From Flavobacterium sp. HSC-32F16 (lineage in GTDB: Bacteria; Bacteroidota; Bacteroidia; Flavobacteriales; Flavobacteriaceae): a stretch of DNA of 64,000 nt. The notes below the pieces were generated by a model that ran no database searches, was not told the DNA's origin, and was given only the letters and a program-made list of their open reading frames with translations. Each line of letters opens with the position of its first letter. Positions within the stretch are counted from its first letter, which is position 1. This document shows positions 24,644 through 33,041 of this stretch, in pieces. The translations under genes were made by a program, and so were the position numbers. The stretch lies in the NCBI RefSeq assembly GCF_024171645.1, contig NZ_JALKAC010000012.1:1-64000 (forward strand), in the 5' to 3' direction.

Positions 24644-25216
24644 ATGGAAGCCAAAACACTTTTAAAAGAACATATCGCCAAAACAGTTTCGCTGACAGAG
24701 GAAGAGTTTGATTATTTCTTTTCGCATTTCAAGCCATTATCTTTTAAAAAAGGACAAACGATTATCAGTGCAGGCGATAAAGTCGATTGTGAGTATTTTG
24801 TTATTTCGGGTTGTTTGAAAGCTTTTTATATTAATGACGAAATCAAAATGTACATTCTCCAGTTTGCGATGCCAACCTGGTGGACGTCTGATTATAATGC
24901 GCTTTACAACCAAAGTCCGGCTGCCATAAATGTGGATTGTATTACAGATGCTGTTGTGCTTTCTCTGTCTAACAGCGACCGCGAGAAACTCTGTGCCGAA
25001 TTTCATCAGGTGGAGCATTTTTTTCGCTGGCGAACGAATAAAGGCTACATCGCATCTCAAAAAAGACTTTTATCTTTTATGAATAATAATGTCAAAATTC
25101 GTTACGAAGAACTTTTGGCTTTATATCCTCAATTATACAATTTAGTTCCAAAGCATTTAATTGCTGCTTATTTAGGTGTTTCCAGAGAAACTCTTAGCCG
25201 ACTTTATAATTCTTGA
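24644..25216 (+). CDS. Crp/Fnr family transcriptional regulator
   Basis: A 190-residue regulator. Residues about 20-115 form the cyclic-nucleotide-binding-like beta barrel (FKKGQTIISAGDKVDCEYFV, QFAMPTWWTSDYNAL). The C-terminal part keeps an HTH ending LIAAYLGVSRETLSRLYN. It lacks the Cys ligands of an FNR iron-sulfur cluster. The barrel lacks a clear phosphate-binding cassette, as in many Bacteroidota members, so its ligand is uncertain. A CRP-like palindrome (GTGATctacATCAC) stands in the next intergenic region ahead of the YceI operon, a possible target. Confidence 0.88.
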   Translation: MEAKTLLKEHIAKTVSLTEEEFDYFFSHFKPLSFKKGQTIISAGDKVDCEYFVISGCLKAFYINDEIKMYILQFAMPTWWTSDYNALYNQSPAAINVDCITDAVVLSLSNSDREKLCAEFHQVEHFFRWRTNKGYIASQKRLLSFMNNNVKIRYEELLALYPQLYNLVPKHLIAAYLGVSRETLSRLYNS

Positions 25217-25318
25217 TTTTTTTAGCCCACGGATTTTACGGATTTTTTTTGTTTTGTGTAGATTTGGTTTCTCACAGATTTTCTGATTGAGCAGATTATT
25301 TTACTGCTGAGAAATATT

Positions 25319-25387
25319 GCCAGTGGTTTCAACCACAGGGATTTAGATTATGACAACACTTGCGTTCCAGCGGTTGAAACCGCTGGC
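25319..25387. repeat. Hairpin repeat after the Crp/Fnr gene
   Basis: GCCAGTGGTTTCAACC (25319-25334) and GGTTGAAACCGCTGGC (25372-25387) are near-perfect inverted arms. Before it, 25225-25300 is a degenerate TTTTAACCGCAAAG/CACAGATT-type remnant. Possibly the terminator of the regulator gene. No coding sequence in 25217-25535. Confidence 0.6.
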
Positions 25388-25462
25388 TATGCTTTAGATT
25401 CTATATCTAAAAAAAACTTAGAACCTTAGCAGCTCAGCCCCTTAGAACCTCAAAAAAAAGAA

Positions 25463-25508
25463 TGTGATCTACATCACGTAACCGATTTCCATAGTCGCCG
25501 TTCCTTTG
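25463..25508 (+). promoter_or_regulatory. CRP/FNR-like operator and promoter of the YceI operon
   Basis: TGTGATCTACATCACG contains the perfect inverted repeat GTGAT-N4-ATCAC, close to the classical CRP site TGTGA-N6-TCACA. TTCCTTTG at 25501-25508 is one base from the -7 consensus. If transcription starts about 4-6 bases later, the site centre (25470.5) falls near -41, the class II activator position. The Crp/Fnr gene lies directly upstream. Confidence 0.65.
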
Positions 25509-25535
25509 TACTGTACTTTTAAATACAACAAAAAA

Positions 25536-26090
25536 ATGGAAACAATAAATTTTGAAATCGTAAGCTCAAACAGCAGCGTAGAATGGACTGGTAGAAAAGT
25601 TACTGGTGCACATAATGGTACAATAGGTATCAAAAATGGTAATTTCATCTTTAATGATGGAAAAATAAATGGAGGAAATATTGTAATCGACACTACTTCG
25701 ATTAAAATTCTGGATGTAACAGATCCGGCAACGAACACTCAATTTGCAGGACACCTTGCATCTGATGATTTTTTCTCTATCGAAAAATTCCCAACAGCAG
25801 CATTACATATTTTAAGTGTAAAAGAAATATCAGGTACAACGTATCATCTTGAAGGAAACCTGACTATAAAAGATATTACACATCTTGTTGGATTTGAAGC
25901 ACAAGTAAACAATGACAACAACACCCTTTCACTTGGAGGTAAATTGATTATAGATCGTACCAAATACGATATCAAATTCCGTTCAGGAAATTTCTTCAAA
26001 GATTTGGGAGACACTTTAATCTACAACGACTTTGAGCTAGATTTTAATATCACTGCCGAAGCTGTTTTTACAGGACAATCTAAAAACTAA
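25536..26090 (+). CDS. YceI family protein
   Basis: The ATG at 25536 (METINFEIV) is preferred to the one at 25506, which overlaps the promoter. It gives 184 residues. The YceI lipocalin-like barrel is evident: NSSVEWTGRKVTGAHNGTIG, GGNIVIDTTSIKILDVTD, HLASDDFFSIEKFPTAALHI, LEGNLTIKDITHLVGFEAQV and IDRTKYDIKFRSGNF. YceI proteins bind long isoprenoids or lipids and are often stress induced. Usual members are periplasmic; no signal peptide is present here, so this one is probably cytoplasmic. It heads a five-gene cluster (tautomerase, SDR, SnoaL-like protein, nitronate monooxygenase). Confidence 0.9.
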   Translation: METINFEIVSSNSSVEWTGRKVTGAHNGTIGIKNGNFIFNDGKINGGNIVIDTTSIKILDVTDPATNTQFAGHLASDDFFSIEKFPTAALHILSVKEISGTTYHLEGNLTIKDITHLVGFEAQVNNDNNTLSLGGKLIIDRTKYDIKFRSGNFFKDLGDTLIYNDFELDFNITAEAVFTGQSKN

Positions 26091-26095
26091 TTATC

Positions 26096-26314
26096 ATGCC
26101 TTACGTAAAAATCGAATTGACCCGCGAAGGAGTAACACGCGGGCAAAAACAAGAATTAATCAGCGGGATTACCAACCTGATTACAGAAGTATTAAATAAA
26201 GATCCGCATTTGACTCACGTTGTGATTCAGGAAATCGAATTAGACGATTGGGGTTATGCAGGAGAACAAGTTTCAGTATTAAGAGAAAAAGGCATAACAG
26301 CCGACAAAAAATAA
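26096..26314 (+). CDS. 4-oxalocrotonate tautomerase family protein
   Basis: A 72-residue tautomerase superfamily member. The catalytic Pro follows the initiator Met (MPYVKIELTREGVTRGQKQEL), and the helix-strand pattern with ITEVLNKDPHLTHVVIQEIE and the DDWGYAGEQVS end fits. Residues around VVIQE and the conserved Trp match the family. It would isomerise keto/enol forms of small unsaturated acids. It starts five bases after the YceI stop and is followed after five bases by an SDR, clearly one operon. Confidence 0.9.
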   Translation: MPYVKIELTREGVTRGQKQELISGITNLITEVLNKDPHLTHVVIQEIELDDWGYAGEQVSVLREKGITADKK

Positions 26315-26319
26315 GTATC

Positions 26320-27054
26320 ATGAAAAAACAAACAATAATCGTTACCGGAGCAGCTTCAGGTATCGGAAAAGGAATCGCTAAATATTTCTTGGACAGAGGC
26401 GATAATGTGGTTATAAACTCAGTTACAGCATCTTCATTAGAAAAAACTTTCAATGAATTTGGCGCAGGCGAAAATCTGGCAATGTTTGCCGGAGACGTAA
26501 GCGATAAAAGAACAGGCGAGCAATTGGTTAAAATTGCTTTAGAAAAATTTGGTTCTGTAGATGTATTAATTAATAACGCAGGGATTTTTGCCAGCAAACC
26601 ATTTTTAGAAGTGGACGAAGCGTATTTAGATACATTTTTAAAAACCAATCTAAAAGGAACTTATTTCACAACACAATCAGTAGTTCCGCAAATGCTGAAA
26701 CAGCAAGGCGGAGTTGTAATCAATATCGGAACTCCATTAGTAAATCACGGTTTAGGCGGATGGCCTGCTTCGGCTCCAATTGCAAGTAAAGGTGCCATTC
26801 ATGCTTTAACGATTCAGTTAGCGGCAGAATTCGGAAAACAAAACATTCGTTTCAATACCGTTGCGCCGGGTGTAATTCGTACGCCAATGCATGGTGACAA
26901 CGCAGATCAAAGTGCCGGATTGCATTTATTAAACAGAGTAGGAGAGATCGACGATGTTTCTGAAATGGTCTACACAGTTGCCAAAAGCAATTTTATTACC
27001 GGATCAATCATCAATGTTGATGGAGGAAAAGGTGCAGGACACAATTTAAATTAA
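26320..27054 (+). CDS. SDR-fold protein lacking the catalytic tyrosine
   Basis: The ATG at 26320 (MKKQTIIVTGAASGIGKG) is chosen; a longer frame from 26248 overlaps the tautomerase gene. This gives 244 residues. Cofactor motif TGAASGIG and NNAG (DVLINNAGIF) are intact. The active-site YxxxK reads PIASK (in WPASAPIASKGAIHALT), so Tyr is replaced by Pro. The usual catalytic Ser is also altered (VINIGTPLV). The Lys and the C-terminal FITGSIINVDGG are kept. It may be a non-catalytic binder or use another residue. It is embedded in the YceI-tautomerase operon. Confidence 0.85.
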   Translation: MKKQTIIVTGAASGIGKGIAKYFLDRGDNVVINSVTASSLEKTFNEFGAGENLAMFAGDVSDKRTGEQLVKIALEKFGSVDVLINNAGIFASKPFLEVDEAYLDTFLKTNLKGTYFTTQSVVPQMLKQQGGVVINIGTPLVNHGLGGWPASAPIASKGAIHALTIQLAAEFGKQNIRFNTVAPGVIRTPMHGDNADQSAGLHLLNRVGEIDDVSEMVYTVAKSNFITGSIINVDGGKGAGHNLN

Positions 27055-27055
27055 G

Positions 27056-27505
27056 GTGAAAACTATATTATTAACTGCTTTTATGCTCTGGAGTTTTCAG
27101 GGCATAAAAGCTCAAAATACTAATAAAATGGAAAATCAAATAGAAATTCAGGCCATTACCGATGCAATAGAAAACTATTATTTTAAAGGCATTTATGAAG
27201 GTGATGAGATTTTGCTTGGCAGTATTTTTCAACCCGGAACATTTCTTTTCGGAGATATAAACGGACAGCCCTATTTTAAAACTGTTGATTTGTATTTAGA
27301 CGGGGTTAAAAACAGACAAAGTCCAAAGGATTCAGGAAAACCTTTTAAAGGTGAAATTCTGCATATAAGTGTTGTAAATTCTATCGCTGTAGCGGAATTA
27401 AATGTTAAAATGTACGACTTTAATTATAGGGATTTTTTATCTTTCCATAAGATTAATGGCAAATGGCTTATCGTCAATAAAATGTTGACAGATACCAATA
27501 AATAA
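27056..27505 (+). CDS. Exported SnoaL/NTF2-like protein (lumazine-binding-like)
   Basis: A 149-residue protein beginning with GTG one base after the SDR stop, giving a signal peptide (ILLTAFMLWSFQGIKAQN). Residues about 30-145 fit the NTF2-like fold of the putative lumazine-binding family: EIQAITDAIENYYFKGIYEGD, LGSIFQPGTFLFGDING, then VNSIAVAELNVKMYDFNYRDFLSFHKINGKWLIVNKM. Such proteins are small-molecule binders or isomerases; substrate unknown. An internal Met at 27128 would remove the export signal, so I prefer the GTG. Fourth gene of the YceI operon. Confidence 0.78.
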   Translation: MKTILLTAFMLWSFQGIKAQNTNKMENQIEIQAITDAIENYYFKGIYEGDEILLGSIFQPGTFLFGDINGQPYFKTVDLYLDGVKNRQSPKDSGKPFKGEILHISVVNSIAVAELNVKMYDFNYRDFLSFHKINGKWLIVNKMLTDTNK

Positions 27506-27521
27506 CTTAAATTTTGAAGCT

Positions 27522-28607
27522 ATGTGGTACAATACAAAAGCTAAGGAACTGTTAGGAATTGATTATCCAATTTTACAAGGCCCTTTTGCAGGCAATTTAT
27601 CAACGGTAGAATTAACGGCGACGGTTTCTAATCTTGGCGGATTAGGCGGTTATGGAGCTTACACTTTAAGTCCGCAGGAAATTTACGAAGTTGATAAACA
27701 AATAAAAGCAGCCACGGATAAGCCGTATAACATTAATCTTTGGGTTTCAGATCATGATATTCCGGATGGAGGTTTAACCGATGAACAGTTTGAGAAAACA
27801 AAAGCACTTTTTAAACCTTATTATGACGAGTTAGGAATTCCGTTACCGGAAAAACCTGCACCGTTTCAATCGAGATTCGAAAACCAGTTACAAGTTATTT
27901 TAGATGTTAAACCGAAGGTCTTCAGCTTTATGTTTGGCGTTCCTTCAGATGATGTTTTAGAACAATTTCGAAGATCAGGAATTGTTACCGTCGGCGCAGC
28001 TACAACGCTTGATGAAGCTATTTTTCTGGAAAGTAAAGGTGTAGATATGATTATCGCTTCTGGTTTTGAAGCTGGCGGACACCGACCTTCTTTTTTGACC
28101 AATGCCGAAGCATCTGTAACCGGAACTTTTGTTTTACTGCAGTTAATGCGCGAAAAAATTAAAACTCCAATCATTGCAGCTGGTGGAATTGCCGACGGAA
28201 AAGGAGTTGCCGCAGCCTTAACATTAGGCGCAAGCGCAGCCCAAATAGGAACGGCTTTTTTAGCTGTAGATGAATCGAATGCATTACCCATTCATAGAGA
28301 AATGTTGTTTTCTGACGCAGCAAAATATACAACGCTTTCACGTGCATACACGGGTAGACTTGGACGCGGAATTACAAGCCGAATTGCAAAAGATATAATT
28401 GGAAAAGAATCGAACATTCTTCCTTTCCCATTGCAGACTACTTTTATTTCTCCTTTGAGAAAAGCGGCTCTTGATCAGCAAAAATGGGATATGATCTTAT
28501 TTTGGGGAGGACAAATTTCGCCAATCTTAAAACATACAAAAGCAAAGGAATTGATGTATTCATTGATTGAAGAAACTACGGCTTATTTTAATGATTTAAA
28601 ATCTTAA
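27522..28607 (+). CDS. Nitronate monooxygenase (2-nitropropane dioxygenase-like)
   Basis: A 361-residue FMN-dependent TIM barrel. N-terminal AKELLGIDYPILQGPFAGNL and NLGGLGGYGA, then catalytic-region GFEAGGHRPSF with the conserved His, and FMN phosphate-binding IIAAGGIADGKGVAAALTLGA, followed by AAQIGTAFLAVDES. It oxidises nitronates such as propionate-3-nitronate to carbonyl and nitrite. It lies 16 bp after the SnoaL-like gene, last of the operon. The combination suggests handling of reactive carbonyl or nitro compounds. Confidence 0.9.
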   Translation: MWYNTKAKELLGIDYPILQGPFAGNLSTVELTATVSNLGGLGGYGAYTLSPQEIYEVDKQIKAATDKPYNINLWVSDHDIPDGGLTDEQFEKTKALFKPYYDELGIPLPEKPAPFQSRFENQLQVILDVKPKVFSFMFGVPSDDVLEQFRRSGIVTVGAATTLDEAIFLESKGVDMIIASGFEAGGHRPSFLTNAEASVTGTFVLLQLMREKIKTPIIAAGGIADGKGVAAALTLGASAAQIGTAFLAVDESNALPIHREMLFSDAAKYTTLSRAYTGRLGRGITSRIAKDIIGKESNILPFPLQTTFISPLRKAALDQQKWDMILFWGGQISPILKHTKAKELMYSLIEETTAYFNDLKS

Positions 28608-28672
28608 CTTTAGATTGTTTTAATTAAAAAGCTTTGGAGAAAATCACTGTAATTTCAAATCAATAATTTTAA

Positions 28673-29227
28673 ATGAAGTTAAAGAAGAGTATTAAAATTG
28701 AATCGGCAAAAATAGGAAAGGATAAAAACCATTCTTTTATAAAATGCAACTTTAGCGTTTTAGAATTAGAAAATTTCTTGAAAAGAAAAGAATATTTTTT
28801 CAAAAGAGACGGTATTAATTCAGATTATATTCTATTGGTTTTATCTTCTCAAAATAAGGGTTATAAAATATATTTAGGAGATTCGGCTTATGAAAAATCA
28901 ATTGATAAAAATATTAAATTACTTAAAGAACATGTTTTTATTCAAAACAAAAAAGTTACTTATAAAGAATATTTTGTTGTTCTCAAAAAAGATCAATTTA
29001 TAGAAAATGAAGCTGTATTTTATGAATTATTCTCCTTGTTTAGTTTTTTATTGATTGCAGAATTAAAAGAAAAGCTTTCCAAAGATGATTTATTAAAAAA
29101 AATAAATAGATTTAGTCTTTATGGAATTTTCAATTTTAAACGATGGTCAGGTATTTCGAACGACCAGCTTTTTTTTGATGTTGATCATAACTTCGGAACA
29201 CTAAAAAATTATGCCGTTCAGATCTAA
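28673..29227 (+). CDS. Hypothetical protein
   Basis: A 184-residue Lys/Leu/Phe-rich protein without signal peptide, starting MKLKKSIKIESAKIGKDKNH. No known domain recognised. It is more AT-rich and uses more Lys/Asn codons than the upstream operon, hinting at a separate origin. Predicted strands at 10-60 (SFIKCNFSVLELENFL; YILLVLSSQNKGYKIYLGDS) are followed by helices (ELFSLFSFLLIAELKEKLS). It lies 65 bp after the nitronate monooxygenase and is followed directly by a terminator at 29231, so it may be the end of that transcript. Confidence 0.55.
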   Translation: MKLKKSIKIESAKIGKDKNHSFIKCNFSVLELENFLKRKEYFFKRDGINSDYILLVLSSQNKGYKIYLGDSAYEKSIDKNIKLLKEHVFIQNKKVTYKEYFVVLKKDQFIENEAVFYELFSLFSFLLIAELKEKLSKDDLLKKINRFSLYGIFNFKRWSGISNDQLFFDVDHNFGTLKNYAVQI

Positions 29228-29230
29228 TAC

Positions 29231-29264
29231 AAACTCATTTCAAAAACAGAAATGAGTTTTTTTT
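29231..29264 (+). terminator. Rho-independent terminator
   Basis: AAACTCATTTC and its partner GAAATGAGTTT form an 11-bp perfect stem around AAAAACA, followed by a T-run, four bases after the stop at 29227. Confidence 0.88.
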
Positions 29265-29468
29265 ATAATTTTTCTGCAGCAAAAAAATACTATTTGCTGT
29301 TTTTTAGCAACGAAACGTATGAATTCCCGTTATAAAAAAATACTTCTTTAAAATTTACTTTATCTATAAGTGGTTAATTTATAGGTGTTTATAATTTTTC
29401 AAATAACCTTTTTAATTAAAATTTTAAAAAATATAATTTTAAATACTACTAATTCGGTAGAATTAATA

Positions 29469-29476
29469 TATATTTG
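29469..29476 (+). promoter_or_regulatory. -7 element upstream of the SAM riboswitch
   Basis: TATATTTG matches TAnnTTTG and lies about 25 bases before the riboswitch. No TTG at -33. It would begin a ~375-base leader before susC. The region 29265-29468 has no other feature that I can name. Confidence 0.55.
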
Positions 29477-29499
29477 TATCACAGAAAAATTCTGAATGA

Positions 29500-29636
29500 T
29501 ACTTATCCAGAAAGACCGAGGGAATAGGCCCATTGACGTCTTAGCAACCTGTTGCCGAATAAGGTGCTAAATCCTTCCCGCCTTGCGGGACAGATAAGAA
29601 AGATTTTCCTCAAAATCTGAATAAGGGTCATCATTG
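29500..29636 (+). promoter_or_regulatory. SAM-I (S-box) riboswitch
   Basis: The S-box core is clear: CTTATCCAGAAAGACCGAGG, then GGCCCATTGACGTCTTAGCA, ACCTGTT, AAGGTGCTAAATCC and closing GATAAG. P1 pairs CTTATC (29502-29507) with GATAAG (29593-29598). Downstream, AGATTTTcctcAAAATCT (29601-29618) is a hairpin. ATAAG (29621-29625) and ATCATT (29630-29635) can pair with CTTAT and AATGAT (29495-29500), an alternative to P1, so SAM binding could switch the fold. SAM should lower expression of the downstream genes. Confidence 0.88.
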
Positions 29637-29658
29637 TTAAAATTATTATTTTTTTAAA

Positions 29659-29757
29659 ATGAAAACCAAACTACATTATTTACAAGCCAGTTACGAACAT
29701 CTGAATTCAATTTTCGAAGAATATAGTCTTTCTGTTTTCCGAATGCGAAAACACTAA
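29659..29757 (+). CDS. 32-residue short ORF in the riboswitch leader
   Basis: An ATG-started frame of 32 codons between the SAM riboswitch and susC, beginning MKTKLHYLQASYEHLNSIF and ending FRMRKH. It is hydrophilic, with no signal peptide. It lies just where the riboswitch expression platform ends, so its translation could be the switch output or it could be a real small protein. A second short ORF in a sulfur-related leader lies at 43108. Coding status is uncertain. After it, 29758-29852 holds only a weak GGCC...GGCC hairpin. Confidence 0.45.
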   Translation: MKTKLHYLQASYEHLNSIFEEYSLSVFRMRKH

Positions 29758-29852
29758 ACTCCCATACATATTTCTTTTTAAATAGCATTTGCTAAAGGCC
29801 TTTTTTGCATTGGCCCAGGAATTCTTATGTTCAATCTTAAACTAAAACCAAA

Positions 29853-32800
29853 ATGAAAAAAATCTTACTAAGCTTATTATTTTTGCTGAGTATAATACCG
29901 AGCCAGATTCTGGCACAGGACCGAACGATCAACGGAACGGTTCGTGATTCTGAAAACGGCGAGCCGCTTCCAGGCGTTACTATTGCAGCATCCGCAAGTA
30001 ATAAATCTTCAATCAGTGATGCTGACGGTCAGTTTTCTATTGCTGTATCTCAAAGTGATAAAGTTTTAACCCTGAGTTATGTGGGCTACAAATCGATAGA
30101 AAAAAATACAAATTCTTCTTTTTCCGATGTTCGTTTAACTTCTGAAAACACCACTTTAAAAGAAGTTTTAGTTGTAGGTTACGGTACACAGAGTAAAAAA
30201 GAATTTACGGGTGCTGCAGCCAGAGTAACTTCTAAAACTATTAAAGATATTCCGGTTCAGAGTTTTGAGCAGGCACTTATAGGAAAAGCTTCGGGAGTAA
30301 ATGTTTCTACACCAAGCGGTGTTCTAAATGATGCTCCGGTAATTCGAATTCGCGGCGTAAATTCCATTTCGTTAAGTACTTCTCCTTTAGTGGTTATTGA
30401 TGGAATTCCGGTAAATACAGGAGATGTTTCTACAACCAATTCAGTTGCCAACAATCCGCTGTCTGATATTAATCCGGCTGATATCGAATCCATTGATATT
30501 TTAAAAGATGCGGCGTCAACTTCTATTTACGGTTCACGTGCTGCCGGAGGTGTCATTTTGGTGACAACCAAAAAAGGAAAACAAGGGAAAGCAAAAGTAA
30601 CTTATGATTCATGGATTGGAATCACTAGAGCAACAAGACTTCCTGATCTTTTAAACAATACACAATATGAAGACATAAAAAACGAAGCCGTTTTAAACAG
30701 TAAGATATTAACCGGAAACGAAAATAATACTGCTGTTGCATCAGCGCTTTTCTTTCCGTCTTTCAATGCTGATGGTTCCAGAATAAACACTAATTGGAAA
30801 GATCAGGTATACCGTGATGCAGTTTCTCAAAATCATAACATTGGTATTTCTGGCGGAACAGATAAAACAAGATATTATTTCTCAACCAACTATTCAAAAC
30901 AAGAAGGAATTACAAAGGATAATGAGTTTGAAAGAAAAGGCGCAAGATTCAATATTGACCATGATGTAAACAGCTGGTTGAAATTAGGCGGAAATCTTTC
31001 TTATAACAACACTTTTAATCAGGCGCAAAATACAGGTTCATTGAGCAGCAGCGGATTGTTGTTAATTGGTGCGGCACGTCTGGCTTTTGCACTGCCTCCA
31101 AACGTTTCTCCATACAATGCAGACGGTTCTTATAATTTAAGTTCAACAGGAACAGCAAGTCCGGGAAATAATTTGTTTACCAATACTTTATGGCATCCGG
31201 GAGCTTTGTTTGAAAACAGTAAATACACCAGTTCAAACGATCATTTTGTTGGAAATGTGCATGCAGCGATTACTTTTTTTGAAGGTTTTAAATTTGATTC
31301 TAATTACGGAATCGACAGGCTTCGTTCTGAAAATATCACGTATTTAAGTCCAAACCTTGGATCTTCGGCTTTTGCTACGGGAGGTTCTTCAACCAATATT
31401 GCAGCTTTAAGAAACAATTACAATTTTACAAACAGCTTATCATTTGACAGACGTTTTGGCGAAAATCATCATGTTGCAGCGCTTGCAGGTTATGATATTC
31501 AGAAATTTGAAAATTCTTCTTGGGGAGCCAATCAGACGAATGTTTCAGATCCGTTTTTTGAAAATTATCAGGGAACCTGGGGAACTATCAGATCATCTGG
31601 AAACAGTTTGTCAGAAAGACTTTTTCTTTCTTCCTTCTTCAGATTATCGTATGATTATGCAGGAAAGTATTTCATTACTGGAAACTTTAGAAAAGACGGA
31701 AACTCAGCTTTAGGAGTGAATAACAAATACGGAAACTTTGGCGGTATTTCTGCGGGATGGTCGGTAAGCGAAGAAGCTTTCTTTAAAAACAGCGGCATTA
31801 TCGATTATTTCAGTTCACTTAAATTAAAAGGAAGCTGGGGAAGAGTGGGTAACGGAAATCTTTCATCAGCGTATGCCTCACAAAATTTGTATGGCGCATC
31901 TATTTACGGAACCGCTTCAACCTGGGCCATTTCTCAGGCTGGAAATGAAGATTTAGGCTGGGAAACAAGTGACCAGACCAACATCGGACTTGAAGCAGGT
32001 TTCTTTAAAGACAGATTACAGTTAACCGCAGATTATTTCAACAATAATGTAAACGGATTAATCTTAAGCACACCACAATCGCCGTCAAAAGGAATTCCCG
32101 GCGATGCTATTCTTTCAAACGTTGGATCAATGTACAATCGTGGTATTGAATTAGGTTTGAATGCTTCAATCGTAAATAATGAAAATTTTCAATGGAAAGC
32201 CTCTTTCAATTATACTCACGTAAAAAATAAAGTTACGGCTCTTGCCGAAGGAAATACAGACATTATTGGCTATACGCAGGTTACTACAGAAGCTAATAAT
32301 ATTACCAGAGTAGGTTATTCTGCCGGAAGTCTTTACGGAGCAGTAAGTGCAGGAGTAAATCCTGATAATGGGCGCAGAATTTTCATCAATAAAAATGGAG
32401 AAAAAGTACAATACAGTGCCGCAGTTCCTTCGGGACAAAGCAACTGGACATATTTAGACGGATCTACAGCAGGAGCAATTACAGTAGCCGATTATCAGGT
32501 TTTGGGTAACGCACTGCCGGTTTGGTATGGAGGTTTAACAAATAACTTTCAATATAAAGCATTCGATTTTACAGTAGGGTTCACTTATTCTGGAGGAAAT
32601 AAAGTAATGAACAATACGAGAGGAACCCTTTTAGATCAGCGTTTTTACAACAATTCAACAGATGTTTTAAACCGATGGACAACACCAGGTCAGGAAACTA
32701 ATATTCCGAGATTGGTTTACAACGACGTTATTTCAAACGGATCAAGCGGATTTGCTATTTCTGATAATGCAGAAAAAGCTGATTTCTTAAGATTGCAGCA

Positions 32801-33023
32801 GTTAGCGGTTGGTTTTTCTCTTCCAAAAAATATTTTGGCAAAAGCAGAATTATCATCGGTTCGATTGTATGTGCAGGCAACCAATCTTTTCCTGATTACA
32901 TCTTACACAGGCTCTGATCCAGAAACGTCATCAAACGGAGCTTCAACAACTTCTATGGGAGTCGAAAAGAATTCAGTTGGACAGGGAAGAACATTCACAT
33001 TTGGTCTTAACGTCGGTTTTTAA
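29853..33023 (+). CDS. SusC/RagA-family TonB-dependent outer membrane receptor
   Basis: A 1056-residue receptor. Signal peptide at residues 1-21 (LLSLLFLLSIIPSQILAQ). A CarboxypepD_reg-like beta domain (about 24-105, INGTVRDSENGEPLPGVTI). TonB plug (about 115-235: VVGYGTQSKKEFTGA, IRIRGVNSISLSTSPLVVID, and the SusC signature ending DILKDAASTSIYGSRAAGG). A 22-strand barrel follows, ending FGLNVGF. It imports a ligand, captured by SusD, across the outer membrane using TonB energy. It is the first large gene behind a SAM riboswitch, so the ligand may be a sulfur-containing nutrient such as Met/Cys peptides (inference). Confidence 0.95.
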   Translation: MKKILLSLLFLLSIIPSQILAQDRTINGTVRDSENGEPLPGVTIAASASNKSSISDADGQFSIAVSQSDKVLTLSYVGYKSIEKNTNSSFSDVRLTSENTTLKEVLVVGYGTQSKKEFTGAAARVTSKTIKDIPVQSFEQALIGKASGVNVSTPSGVLNDAPVIRIRGVNSISLSTSPLVVIDGIPVNTGDVSTTNSVANNPLSDINPADIESIDILKDAASTSIYGSRAAGGVILVTTKKGKQGKAKVTYDSWIGITRATRLPDLLNNTQYEDIKNEAVLNSKILTGNENNTAVASALFFPSFNADGSRINTNWKDQVYRDAVSQNHNIGISGGTDKTRYYFSTNYSKQEGITKDNEFERKGARFNIDHDVNSWLKLGGNLSYNNTFNQAQNTGSLSSSGLLLIGAARLAFALPPNVSPYNADGSYNLSSTGTASPGNNLFTNTLWHPGALFENSKYTSSNDHFVGNVHAAITFFEGFKFDSNYGIDRLRSENITYLSPNLGSSAFATGGSSTNIAALRNNYNFTNSLSFDRRFGENHHVAALAGYDIQKFENSSWGANQTNVSDPFFENYQGTWGTIRSSGNSLSERLFLSSFFRLSYDYAGKYFITGNFRKDGNSALGVNNKYGNFGGISAGWSVSEEAFFKNSGIIDYFSSLKLKGSWGRVGNGNLSSAYASQNLYGASIYGTASTWAISQAGNEDLGWETSDQTNIGLEAGFFKDRLQLTADYFNNNVNGLILSTPQSPSKGIPGDAILSNVGSMYNRGIELGLNASIVNNENFQWKASFNYTHVKNKVTALAEGNTDIIGYTQVTTEANNITRVGYSAGSLYGAVSAGVNPDNGRRIFINKNGEKVQYSAAVPSGQSNWTYLDGSTAGAITVADYQVLGNALPVWYGGLTNNFQYKAFDFTVGFTYSGGNKVMNNTRGTLLDQRFYNNSTDVLNRWTTPGQETNIPRLVYNDVISNGSSGFAISDNAEKADFLRLQQLAVGFSLPKNILAKAELSSVRLYVQATNLFLITSYTGSDPETSSNGASTTSMGVEKNSVGQGRTFTFGLNVGF

Positions 33024-33041
33024 TCTCTAATAAAAATTACA

